From NCBI GenBank assembly GCA_015227615.1, contig JAALGZ010000013.1:1-64000 (forward strand): a stretch of DNA of 64,000 nt, written 5' to 3'. The DNA is from Labyrinthula sp. Ha (lineage: Eukaryota; Sar; Bigyra; Labyrinthulida; Labyrinthulaceae). Positions within the stretch are counted from its first letter, which is position 1, and the number at the start of each line of letters is the position of its first letter. A program made the position numbers and the translations under genes. Below, one piece after another: positions 25,011-35,839 of this stretch. The notes beneath the pieces were generated by a model that saw nothing but the letters and a program-made list of their open reading frames with translations, was not told the DNA's origin and did not search any database.

Positions 25011-25379
25011 AGTTGGCACAATGTCATCACAAGTTAAGCCTTCAATACTACATCCTTGTGGGCAACTCTGCAAGCGATGAAGGTTCCCTTTCATAGCTTC
25101 AGAACAGAAACCCTCTTCATCTTTCAGCAAAGCTACAAGGGCTGAAGGTTCAGCTTCACCAATAGTATCAGCAGACTGGAAAGTTGCTGTTAATACAGTT
25201 TGTTGAGCAGCAGCATCAAGTCCATTAAACACTTCTACTAGTGCTTCAACTAAAGGTTCTTCACATTCAGCAATACATTTTAACACGTTTCCGTTTTGCA
25301 GTCTTCTCTCTGGAACAGATAATTTTGCTTGAGTTGAAACTAATACTGAAGCAAACACGTTTGTAAACAACAATTTCAT
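24843..25379 (-). CDS. Secreted eight-cysteine, GPI-anchor-type protein, paralog 2
   Basis: Also 178 residues in one exon. The N terminus MKLLFTNVFASVLVSTQA is a clean signal peptide. The mature part carries eight Cys at positions matching paralog 1, with blocks identical in both copies (EEPLVEALVEVFNGLD, SADTIGEAEP, GCEDAVGFCDGLNVVAEE). The C-terminal tail is identical to paralog 1 and suits removal by a GPI transamidase after the Ser/Gly/Asn stretch. The leader upstream of the ATG is A-rich. Conserved Cys with variable residues between them suggest a disulfide-bonded extracellular domain under selection. I recognise no homologue. Two copies tail to tail make this the best candidate in the window for a lineage-specific surface-protein family. 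Confidence 0.82.
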   Translation of the reverse strand: MKLLFTNVFASVLVSTQAKLSVPERRLQNGNVLKCIAECEEPLVEALVEVFNGLDAAAQQTVLTATFQSADTIGEAEPSALVALLKDEEGFCSEAMKGNLHRLQSCPQGCSIEGLTCDDIVPTEIDAAEQALNFGCEDAVGFCDGLNVVAEEVGSGVNQGLGVAAMGTALLGALAFHN

Positions 25380-28300
25380 TTTTATTTTTTATTTTTTTTT
25401 TGTATTTGTTTTGTTTGGTTGCTTTGTAGTGAGTTTATAAATCCGTATCTTTTACAGTTGTTAAGATATATGAAAAACAAATTTCGTAATTATTTCATTG
25501 AAAGAGATTATTTTAGTTTATGTTCACAATTTAAATAGTTTTTTTAAAAGGAATTTTAGTTTTGTGTTCTTGTTTTACTATTGTTACAATACCAATAAAC
25601 CAATACAAAAACTGCAAATGATAAAATAGAACATTAAAAAAAAGCCAAATTTTCTAGTTTACATGATAATTGATACTATAAATCTCTTCCAAAGAGTCTA
25701 TTCATTCATATTAAATAATCTCGGAAGAAAAGAAAAATACGAACAAACTTTTTTACCTAACTATTCCGTAAGAACCCTTCATCAAAGTTTTCAACTGCAA
25801 AATGAAAAAAGCCATATAATAAGTCAAGAGAAAGCTTGTTTGGTTCATTTTAATGTTTAGATAAAAAACTTCTTATTTTACTTTAGAAAGTATAGATCTC
25901 AATAATTTACTAGTTTGTTTAACTGTGCAAGAGATATGATTGAATAATTATTTTTAACAGAATTAATAGTATTTCTTTCTTTACTGTTTCTTTCGAATTA
26001 TTTAAACCTAGAGGTGAAAATAATTAAGTTTCTTTTGCGTCTATGTTTATGATGCATTTAACTTTTACTCAACGTTTTCCTTCTCTCATGAATAAAGGTT
26101 TCGAAAAGATTTTTTCTTTGAATCATGTCTTGGAGACAAACCTGAAAACTATATTTTCAAAAACGTGAATGACCAAAGTAAACAAATTTTTGAAATGTCT
26201 GAATATGCTAAAAAGTATGTAGATATACCTTGACTCTTTTCTTTTGAAATGGCAGAAAATAAGGAAAACGTTGTATAGATGACTATCACCAGTTAATATT
26301 TTTTGAAGGTATGCTACGAGTAGATAATTCTACAAGAAACAACAATTCTACTTTAAGAAACTTGAGCATCAATGAAACACAACATAGTGTTCAAAGTTGT
26401 TACAATTATGGAAAAGAACATTATGTTTATTATATAGCATACAATGAATAAATGATTCTTTGTTGTTCAATAAGAAGTAATAACGTAAAGAATAAGAACT
26501 TAAATAACACATAAAAGAATAAACTACTCTTAGCTTTACGACTCAGCATCTAGATACAAACAAACTTTAACAAAATGTAAAACTAACTTCATTTAGTTAC
26601 ACATTTTTGCTAGAAGATGATATATAGGAAGAGTAGTATAATAGTTAGCGGCTGGAATAAAATTTAACTTAATTGAGATAACTGTCTAAACAGTACACAA
26701 CTATTACATTTGGGTCACCTTCATGGCAATTATAAACATGAAGAAGAGAAAAAGAAGCTCATTTTGCATACATTTACCCCATAATTAGCGTAAAAAAGAT
26801 CAAGTCTAACCTTAGAACCCTGTTTTAGGTTTTCCTTTTGAGCAAGAGAAAGCCTGTTCAGAAATATATATATTTCCTCAGAGCTCAAATTTCTTTTCTC
26901 AAAATCAACTTCAATTTATTTTTTCATTATCCAAAGAAAGCCATCAAAAAAATAATTTAAGCCATATGATATGAGATTAGAGCCTTAAACATGTAAAGTG
27001 AAATATTCCAGTGAATTCCTCAAACAAGATATCTTAATTGAAGAAAACCCAAGGTAACAGTAACCGTGTTATACTGTGGCTCAGAGAAAGTTTTTTCGGA
27101 AAAAATTGGCTTAAGACTTTGCTTACTAAGAATGACGCTGATAGCAAATTATTTGTTCTTGAAAGAAATAGTTTATTTACAGTAGATTGTGTATTTAGAA
27201 AAATAATCCCTATATCTCTTGTACAATCATGTTGAAAAAAAAGGAAAACCATTATTTCTCTTACATCTTTTCGGCCCTGTAATACTTCCTTTTCTGTTTC
27301 AATTTTTCACTTTCATCACTTATAACAACAGGGAGTTGATACTTTTCACTACACCGCTCAAGTTTGGAAAGAAAGTTCATATACTCGGCTCATCCTAGTT
27401 GCTAATTTTCATGAGTAAAAGTCCTTGACCCGCAACGAAAGATTGCTGAAAAGTTCCATATTATCAATTAATATTTTTCAGATGCACTATTAATCATTGC
27501 TTAAAAATCGAGATAATGAACGCGATAAATATCTTGCTCTAAGAGCTCTTCTGGTAATGTTTGTATCTATCCTTTACTCTTTCTCTCATTATATCTGGTT
27601 ATAGATATTTTTAGCTACTAAATTAAATAACAAAAACATTCTAATAACGAAGAATTAAATGGCTACATTGTTCTAAATTTATTTGGAAGAAAGTTTCTTT
27701 TCTTTTTGAGTTATGGATTATTTTATATTATTTATTTGTGATGACGTGGCAGATAGAAAGTAATCACCAATCAGTCATCAAATTTCTGTAAGTCTTCCAG
27801 TTTCCTGTGTTAAAACTCGTAATTTCATTGGCTCAACTAAAAGAATTTACGAGAAATACTTGCACAAAAAGAGATGTTATTTTTCATCTTCTGTCTAACT
27901 AATAAAGAATAATAATTTTGCTCTAGAATTGACTTTATTATAGGAGATATAGAATCAAGTCAGGTGGTCCCTTTTTCTTTTTTCTTTGCGCTTAACTAAC
28001 TTTTTAATCCTAGTTAGTGCACCTAAGATTTGATAGTTAATATATACTTATGAAAATTAAATTTCATTATAAGCTTGCTTAGTTTTGTTAGTTTGTTCTT
28101 TGGTTTCTTAATTCCAAGATGTTATATCATCGACAATTTCCTCACTGAAGGCAATATTATGAATGCCCTCACAAGAGTAGACTTTTCTGATGGATCCGAA
28201 AAAATTATTCGATGTATGATATTTTAAGCCGTGGCTTTTGTTCATTTCACAAGAATCAAATTCATTTCTTTAATCCCCTTATAGAAAGAGTAATATGAAT

Positions 28301-31300
28301 TTCCTATAGTTTTCTTTAATGGATTTCTATGTCCTGACATCGGTGATATAAGTAAAAATCACTAACTTACGATATCTATCAATAAGCAGGTGAAGGGTGA
28401 ATTACTAAAAATTTAATAAAATTACAAAAAAAAACAACCAAGAAAATAAATTAAGGATTATTTAATCGACTAACTGGACCTTGGAACAGAGCAACAATTA
28501 AATTTTATCTTATCTATTCTCGAAGAAACTTATTCTGAAGAAAATTTTATTTTGAAATATATCAAACATATTTGCCAAGAACTTTTGGAAAATACAAGAT
28601 TAATCTTTGTCGTTGTAGAAATATAACTATCTGTTCTTTCCTAATGTCAAAATCTTAATTTATCTTTCTTAGCAACAAACCACAGTTCTAGGCGCCACCT
28701 ATTCAGAAATCATTCTTATGGTTAACCTGATAAATACGAGGTGTCTGAAATAAAAGAAACTTTCAAATATTCCCCGAATATAGAAGCTCTCCGTTAAGTT
28801 TTATCCTACCTCATAGGGAACTACGTTGCAGTGATATATAGCCGAAGAGTTTTCCATAGTTTTCTTGGAGCATAACTTCTAAAACATTTGTAACCTTTTT
28901 CTCTTTGTGGGTCTACCAAAATTTTAATGGAAAATGGTAACATGAACTATTTTTGATCTGTGCTAGGTTGAATATCTAGTTGCAAGAAAATATCCGAAAC
29001 TCAAGCAAAGAAATTGGTTCTTTTAAGAAATAGCAAAGTCCTTGTTGGTCCATCTGGGTGCTGTCTTTTCTAAGTTCTAGAAAATTTTGCTTGGTGCCTG
29101 CTTAATTATTAATGCGGACGGTAAAATCAAAAATATTTATTTATCCTAGAAAAAAAATTGTAATAAATGTCTAACAACTAAACTATCATGTCATGTCTAT
29201 GATTTAATGATATTGAAGTAAAATTATAAGAATGGTTCTTAGTTTCTCATACGTATGCAACTATGACATTTGAAATTCCATAAAAGAAGACAGCTTTCAA
29301 ATCAAGGTTTTCCATGCTTATTAAATATTCAGCTAGAAGCTATTTCTAAGAAACTCCTTTAAGTTTGCAATGGTTTATGGAAATAATAAATTAACTAGGT
29401 ATGTGTGTGTTACAGATGATCAAATGAGCTCTATGAACAGTATAATTTCTGCATAAAATTAAAGGCTTCTCGTGTCATGAATCTTGATCATCATCTGTTG
29501 TATCAGTATTTCCACATAATTTTCCAGTATATTCGGCGCTGCAGCCTGATAAATACACAAATATTTTTTCCTCTAATTATTTGAAATGATCTAACTTCTT
29601 CTCCTTGTTCTTGCCAATTCTTCTTATGTTTCTCATTATTACGATACGACGCCTGAAGACAAGACCTGTCTTCAAAAAATCGAGGTATTCTAAATCTATT
29701 AAAGTTTTTCAATGTCTATGCAAAAGCATTGAAATTAGCTATTGCGCAGGGCTAAAAAATTATTCAATACGGGTCTGATAAAGGAAAGTACATGTAATTT
29801 CTAAGTATATAATGGTATTGTTGATATTCTTCAACACACCTAATATTGCAAGGAGTAAAAAAAATACATCCTTATTATATATGCTATGCAAGATAAGATC
29901 TGAAACATCTCAAACTCTCTAATATTCCTAATGTCTTTCCATGTTGTTATAATATATATATATATGTTTAATAAGAGTAGAGTTAATATTTAGTTCCAAG
30001 ACCGTTTTATGTTGGGGTTAGAGTGATACTTTAATCTAAGGGAAAAGTAATAGAAATTACAGGTTAACATCTGTGTCAACTTAGTTTGCACATGAAATTT
30101 AGAAAGTAACTTTTATTTAGGAAAACTTTAATATATAATAACATCAACATGTCGATAAAACATCATTCAACTTTGAATCATTGTAAAACAAAAGATTCTT
30201 ATTCTATTAGTTGCAGGAACTATGTTAACATTCTTAGTGTAGATGATGAATTGTCTACAATTTGCAAAACCAAAAAATAATACTTGTTCTTGGAGTTATG
30301 GCCGTTTATTAAGATTTAAATAACCGTTATCACATGAATAGAGAACGGATTTAATAAAACTTATCAGTAAATACTTGATAATTGTTTTGATTCTCATTAT
30401 CAATAAGAGAGAGCTTGGATTTTGTATTTATAAGTGCTAAGACCAATTTCATTCCGATTAACAATTCATTATCATTACAGAGTTGGGATGCATGACTTTG
30501 CTTCAAAGGGCTGAATATATTATTATTTTGGTCTTATAGTGCATGAGAATTCTTAGAACGGATCATGTGCCCAACCTTACCCTCTCTCTGAATAATTCCC
30601 GAGCCGTAAGCACATTCCATACAGATCTTGATACGATGCAAAACTCAAAAACAATACATTTCGCCAGTTTACACAGAGAAATATAACTCAGTTCTCTTAC
30701 AGTAAATAAGCGAAATGATTTTGTAGATATTAATGATCAACAGCTAGAAAAACAAAGGTAAATATCTTATTGAAGAGCTGTTACTTAATCAAATTTGACC
30801 CTTTAATATGAAGCATTTGCTTTCTTTGATGTTTTTCAAGCTTTCTTCATACCTGGGCAATTTTTCAGAATTAGTCATACCACGTACGATTATATACTTA
30901 TCATTTCCTGTAAGAGATCCTGAAATTGCGCCAAGTTAAATATTTGCAAATAAATGGTTCCAATCAAGGTCTACTAATGTGAGTGATGGTTCGATGTAAA
31001 CTTGGTTCTATATTTAACTATGGGAAATCTCTCAAATACTTGAATTCTGCTAAAAAATTGACTTCAGACCAACTTTAGAGAAAATTGATACTATTGTTTA
31101 TTGCTAAAGTATTCTAAAGAATTCCCTTTCAGAATTCTGTTTCTGTTATGTTCCGAAAAAACTGTAATTAATTTCCATTTAATTTTGTTAAATAACACTC
31201 AAGTATAAAAAAGACCTAAAAGCATAAAAAATATCTCTGAGTTCATCATGCTAATACCAGAAACATAGGAATTAGTTCTCTTGATTGTGCATACTAATTT

Positions 31301-33001
31301 GAGGTATCAAGAATTAACTAATTCTTGCTCTAGTGCAGATTATGAATAAATAACTTTAGTTTTAAAGTCTTGTTAATTGATTATGACTCAAGTCTAATTA
31401 TCAATTATTTTTGAATAAAAGCGTATCCCACATATCATTGTGCCAGAGAACTGTAAGTAAAGACTAACTTCTTTCAGTGTGAAAACCATGAAAACTTGAT
31501 TATTTTTCCTAGGCTGAATACGATAATTTCATTATTGATAATGAAAAATTATTAATAATAAACAAATATAGCTCTGCAATTGTTAAGACATATGTGTAAG
31601 AAATGGCTTACAATACACCAATATGCATGACTCGTGCTATCTAAAGAAAATTGAAGATAGATTGTGGTTGGGGGGGTTAAGCTACTAGGAGGAAGTGTCA
31701 GTGTTTTTCCAGATATACTTGAAAAGAAATGACACAACTGGCAAATTTAATTTTCCTATTATCATAGACCGTCACCAAAAAAATCTCACCACTTCAATAA
31801 CATTAATCACGTCTGGTAGATCTGTGATTCTACCTTCCAAGTTCCTTGCTAACATTCTCTAGCTAGTACCAGAATTCTACCAGTTACTTAGGGCTTTGCG
31901 TTGGTTTAAGATCAGCATTAAATCTGTAGAAACCTCAGCATGAAGTACTAGAAACAAAGCTAAAAACCAATTCCTGTGGCATAATATGAAAGATAACTTT
32001 CCTTGGAGATTTTCTGTTGTCTTGTTAGATGCATTTCCTTCGAGATGGCTCTTGACCTTCAAATCTCCCTCGATGATGCAAGCTTCTAGATGTGCAATCT
32101 ATTAACTATCACCTCCTAATTCCAAAACTGTACTAGTATTGACAGTAAAATCTAGTTATAATAAGTGTTTTGCTGGTTCAAATATTAAGAGTCGTAAACA
32201 ATAAACCTGTAATAGCCAATTCAGTTTGTGTCATTTTGCACTTATCCTGATACTTTTTCTACCCTCTAGTGCATAATTAGGAAACAGAAAGAAGCCCATG
32301 GTTGTCAAAGCAAGCATTCTGCGTAGGTAACATAAGAAATTAAAACTTCATAAAATTATTTTCACTTTGTTCTTTGTGTTTGACCTGAATATTAAATTAG
32401 TAGGGTTGCAAAAACTACCATAAGTGGTTCAGTATTGTCTATATCAAAGAAACAGAGAGTTTAGTTAATTTAATGAGTCGAGAAATTACCAACTTTTCCT
32501 TATAAATTAGTAGATGGGAAATTATTTCTTTAAAAATATAGAGATGAAGTACAAAAAATTAATCTGCCAATAAGAAAAGCCGTTCAGGAACAAAAAACTA
32601 ACACAAGAAATCAAAGTGTCAAACTTGTGTATATAGATATTAATACTGTTGTTACTGAAACTATAAACCAGGATCTAACCATGAATTGATTAATCAATTT
32701 CAATTTAATATGTTTTCAGAAGAAAAACATCAATTCATCATAAAACGTAGAAGCTAAAAAGTACAACCAATGGGAGCACTGTGTAAGAAATTAATCACAA
32801 CATAACCTCCATTACTTTCTGTTTCCAATTTAATCCGTACTAAAATTGTTTATTTCTTCTATTGTTTGTTGATTTATTCAGGAGAGCTTCTCCAACACCA
32901 AAGGTGGGTTTTTTATGGGCCAGCCTGTATAACAGCCATGTCTCAACACCATGAATGAAACGAGTTAACAAGTATGTAGATATGACATTACTGTGTTATA
33001 A
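25380..33001. other. Gene-free AT-rich spacer
   Basis: About 7.6 kb. I find only random-looking short frames, homopolymer runs, a TA run near 29953, and a partial foldback-element copy at about 30346-30410. A short hairpin followed by six T lies at about 32894-32912 (cacc aaa ggtg, then ttttt), just before the peptidase gene. No tRNA or snRNA signature was recognised. Confidence 0.5.
30346..30410 (+). repeat. Foldback MITE-like element, copy B (one end)
   Basis: The block aligns in the same direction with the left end of the copy at 57409: GGATTTAATAAAACTTATC, then ACTTGATAATTGTTTTGATT, then CATTATCAATAAGAGAG. It covers one end of the element only, about 65 bp. Confidence 0.5.
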
Positions 33002-33581
33002 ATGTACAAGAAACCTTTACTCAGTTTTTTCGGCTGTACATATATTATTTAGACTTAACCAATAGCGATTCCAGTATTCTTCCTAATACGTGATACTATA
33101 TTAAACTTTGCCAGGGTTAATGGTGTTTCTATGCAACCAACCTTAAATGAAGATCCAAGACGTCGTGATATTGTAACACCGTTTTCTTAGTTGTTTGTTT
33201 AGGTGTTCGTCAACTCGCTTACGGTTACAAGTTCTCTACAAAGAGGCGATATTGTATGTTTATACTCACCAGAAACAAAGTATTTTTTATTTATTTATTT
33301 ATTTTTGAAACTTAATTATCAAACGCGTTCTGGCCCTACAATTTGATGTTGTGAAGGATAGACGCGGATTTAGCCAGTTTGTTCCTGCAGGTAGATGTTG
33401 GGTTGAAGGGGATAATGGAGACAACTCAAAGGACTCAAACTCTTTCGGACCTGTGCCAATAGGTTTGATTCAAGGGAAGGTCAATTCTGTTGTCCTTCCA
33501 TGGTCACAACGCCGCAAATTGAGAACAGATCTTTCAAAAGAACAGAGAAAACGGATTGTTGGAGTCCGAGAAACTTTTTGA
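33002..33581 (+). CDS. Mitochondrial inner membrane peptidase, IMP2-like (4 exons)
   Basis: Exons 33002-33035, 33066-33172, 33203-33279 and 33308-33581 total 492 nt, or 163 residues. IMP2-type peptidases (S26, signal-peptidase fold) cleave sorting signals on the outer face of the mitochondrial inner membrane using a Ser/Lys dyad. A short basic start and one membrane helix (IPVFFLIRDTILNF) precede ARVNGVSMQPT, with the nucleophile Ser33. Exon 3 carries LQRGDIVCLYSP; across the last junction comes LIIKRV, with general base Lys78. The C-terminal VEGDNGDNSKDSNSFGPVPIG matches the IMP2/IMMP2L signature. Introns 1 and 2 (30 nt each) are GT-AG. Intron 3 (33280-33307, 28 nt) must end in TG to keep the frame, which is odd. 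Length and motifs fit IMMP2L (about 175 residues). The stop is 97 bp from PABP's. Confidence 0.85.
33280..33307 (+). other. Putative GT-TG intron with TTTA microsatellite
   Basis: The third intron of the IMP2-like gene, 28 nt and fixed by protein continuity (SPETK|NLIIKRV). It consists almost wholly of TTTA repeats. No AG occurs between the donor and the conserved LIIKRV codons, so the acceptor seems to be TG. An assembly or base error in the low-complexity run could mimic this. Confidence 0.55.
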
Positions 33582-33678
33582 TATATATGCTTAACTTAAG
33601 CCCAGATTATAACAATGCGCTATCTCAGAACAACTTAAGGTGCCCAACCATCATATATATATCAACTTGGATTCAAGT

Positions 33679-35481
33679 TTACATTGCCCCAGGTACACTG
33701 CCTCCAATGATGCTCGACGCCTCAACAACTTTACTGCTCAGATACTCAAAATTATCTAGCATATGCACTATTTCAGAATTATCCATTTCCAAAAGCATGC
33801 CAGTGATTTTAGGAGCCAACCCAGGATTCATTTTAGAAACCAAAGTGTACAGTCTCTCTCCAACAGTACGCATTCTCATTTCTGGATCCATCTGATTTAG
33901 TGTTTGAAGATCTAAGCCAGATCCAAACTTCATTTGAGGCATTTCAGGTTGTTCACCCTGTTTTGGGAAATCCTGTGGCATCATGCCCGGTACACCATTA
34001 AAATATTGCATTGGATTAACATTCTGCTGACCTAACCTTGAGTTGGGCTGTTGTTGTTGTTGCTGCATCATCATCATGTTAGGATTCATTCCAACTTGTG
34101 GAGTCATGCCAAGCTGATGGTTCATCATATTCATTCCCCCTGCACCCTGTCCGAGCATCAACATTCTTTGCTGTTGTCTATGCTGAGCTTCTAGCTGTAC
34201 TTTTCTTTGGTCCTTCCTTTGAGCCAAAGCCACATAAATGGGCTTTCCAGCAATCATTTTAGAATTCATTTCAGTTACCGCTCTTAGTGCTTCTTCTGAG
34301 TTAGAGTAGCATACGAATCCAAACCCTTTACTAACATCTCCAGATTTCATAACTTTGGCCGAAGTTATAGTACCAAAAGGAGCAAATTCTTTCTCTAACC
34401 TTTCGTCATCCACTGTTTCATCCAAATTTTTTACATAAAGATTAACTCCATCATATTTGGCTTGTCTCTCCAGCTTCAATTCTTCAAACTTCTTTGAAAG
34501 CTCTCTAACTCTATCACTTTTCTTTTGAGCTTTAAATACTTCGAGCTTGTATATTTTGGGTGCTGGTGGTTCACCAGAGTTTTCATCACCATTTTCCTTT
34601 TCTTTTTCCTCTTCTGGTTTCCCCTTCAGCTCGTACTCATTCATTTCTTCCAGGGCCTTGACCGCTGAAGCATGGCCCTCAAAGTCTACGAAGCCAAAAC
34701 CTTTCCCATTCCCCTCAGCATCGGTCATAACAGTTGAGGAAGAGATATCGCCGTATTTGGCGAAGAGACTCTTCAAATCTGCTTCATTAAAGTATTTAGG
34801 CAGGTTCCTGACATACAGATTAGTCCATTCCCTCCCAACAGGTCTATCCTGCTTCTTCAAGAATTTACCAACGAACACTTCCTTTCCTGCAATTATCATC
34901 CCATTGATCTTCTCAATTGCGGCATCAGCAGCTTCAACGGTTTCAAAGTGAACAAAGCCATATCCTCTACTTTTTCCAAGATCATCTACGACTACTTTGC
35001 AGCTCAGAATATTTCCAAATAAGGAAAAAGTATCATATAGTGCTTTGTTATCGATACTAGGATCCAAATGCTTTACAAAAACATTTCCATCACCATTTTT
35101 ACGTACAGATGGATCTCTGTGAGACCACATCATTCTACATGGCTTCTTCTTGATTAAAGTATAGTTCATAGTATCCAGGGCTCTCTCAGCATCGCTTGGG
35201 TTATGAAAATTAACGTATGCGTACCCAAGAGATTTTCTTGTTACAGCATCTCTGCACACACGTACAGAGGCAACTGGACCCACTGCGTTAAATATATCGT
35301 ACAGAAGTGATTCTGAGACTGTGGGATGAAGGTCCCCTACATACAGGGAGGCGCTTTGATAAGGAACAGAAACTCCTACATTCACATTCTTTGCGTTTAC
35401 ATCTGCTCCAGGTGCAACTGCTTCCTGTGGAACAGCTGGTGCACCAGCTGCATTTTGTTGAGCTTGATCTACTGCTTGCAT
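33679..35481 (-). CDS. PABP: Cytoplasmic poly(A)-binding protein (PABPC)
   Basis: A 600-residue single-exon protein with the full PABPC layout. RRM1 (about 46-123, SLYVGDLHP and LGYAYVNF), RRM2 (about 134-210, NVFVKHLD and RGYGFVHF), RRM3 (about 224-325, NLYVRNLPK and KGFGFVDF) and RRM4 (about 350-425, NLYVKNLDE and KGFGFVCY) are followed by a Met/Gln-rich linker and a C-terminal MLLE domain (about 535-595, KITGMLLEMD). It binds mRNA poly(A) tails, contacts eIF4G and PAM2 proteins, and supports translation and mRNA stability. RRM3 carries an acidic insertion (GKPEEEKEKENGDENSG) near its fourth strand. The leader contains an A-rich tract (35554-35600) that may autoregulate it. Codons are richer in C/G than the surroundings, as expected for a highly expressed gene. 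Confidence 0.95.
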   Translation of the reverse strand: MQAVDQAQQNAAGAPAVPQEAVAPGADVNAKNVNVGVSVPYQSASLYVGDLHPTVSESLLYDIFNAVGPVASVRVCRDAVTRKSLGYAYVNFHNPSDAERALDTMNYTLIKKKPCRMMWSHRDPSVRKNGDGNVFVKHLDPSIDNKALYDTFSLFGNILSCKVVVDDLGKSRGYGFVHFETVEAADAAIEKINGMIIAGKEVFVGKFLKKQDRPVGREWTNLYVRNLPKYFNEADLKSLFAKYGDISSSTVMTDAEGNGKGFGFVDFEGHASAVKALEEMNEYELKGKPEEEKEKENGDENSGEPPAPKIYKLEVFKAQKKSDRVRELSKKFEELKLERQAKYDGVNLYVKNLDETVDDERLEKEFAPFGTITSAKVMKSGDVSKGFGFVCYSNSEEALRAVTEMNSKMIAGKPIYVALAQRKDQRKVQLEAQHRQQQRMLMLGQGAGGMNMMNHQLGMTPQVGMNPNMMMMQQQQQQPNSRLGQQNVNPMQYFNGVPGMMPQDFPKQGEQPEMPQMKFGSGLDLQTLNQMDPEMRMRTVGERLYTLVSKMNPGLAPKITGMLLEMDNSEIVHMLDNFEYLSSKVVEASSIIGGSVPGAM

Positions 35482-35553
35482 TTTTCCAGTTTGACGGTTT
35501 CAAAAATCTGTCGGGTGTCTTCTTAAATTCAGAGGGAGCGTGTATAGCAAATA

Positions 35554-35600
35554 TTTCTTTTTATGGGTTTTTTATCCTTTTTTACTTTTTCTGGTATTTT
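35554..35600 (-). promoter_or_regulatory. A-rich tract in PABP leader
   Basis: Read on the minus strand, this segment about 75-120 nt upstream of the PABP ATG is a series of A runs (CCAGAAAAAGTAAAAAAGG, then A-rich to AAAAAGAAA). In animals and other eukaryotes an A-rich 5' UTR lets PABP bind and repress its own mRNA. I infer the same here; the transcription start is unknown. Confidence 0.45.
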
Positions 35601-35802
35601 GATTATTTAGATTTGAGCTTTTATAGCATATGTTTTGAGCGAACAGGGTGGCTTTTACTTTTAGAAGGATTCTTCTTTTTCTTTCTCGAATTTCGTGGTC
35701 GTGAATTCAACGGTTCTATTCAGTCTAAAAATTATATCAAATTGATGATTCAGAATTTAGATTCAAGTTGTTAAGCATACCGTAGTTAGTGGCAATAAGG
35801 CC

Positions 35803-35839
35803 AAATTGAACTCTGCCCATTTTTGCCAGAGTTCAATTT
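35803..35839. repeat. Perfect 13-bp stem-loop
   Basis: Arms AAATTGAACTCTG (35803-35815) and CAGAGTTCAATTT (35827-35839) flank an 11-nt loop. It lies about 320 bp upstream of the PABP ATG. It may be a regulatory palindrome or the relic of a small inverted-repeat element. Confidence 0.6.

Noticed and set aside
24791-25096. 101-codon + frame overlapping secreted paralog 2
   Set aside because: Antisense shadow; the same frame type appears opposite paralog 1 because the arms are identical.
33287-33303. TTTA run as a stand-alone microsatellite of note
   Set aside because: Its interest lies only in forming the intron; on its own it is ordinary low-complexity sequence.
34547-34951. 134-codon + frame inside PABP
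   Set aside because: Antisense shadow of the RRM3 region; Ser/Phe-rich and without homology.
35307-35774. 155-codon + frame over the PABP 5' end
   Set aside because: Antisense to PABP RRM1 and its A-rich leader; the Phe/Leu runs come from the complement of A/T tracts.
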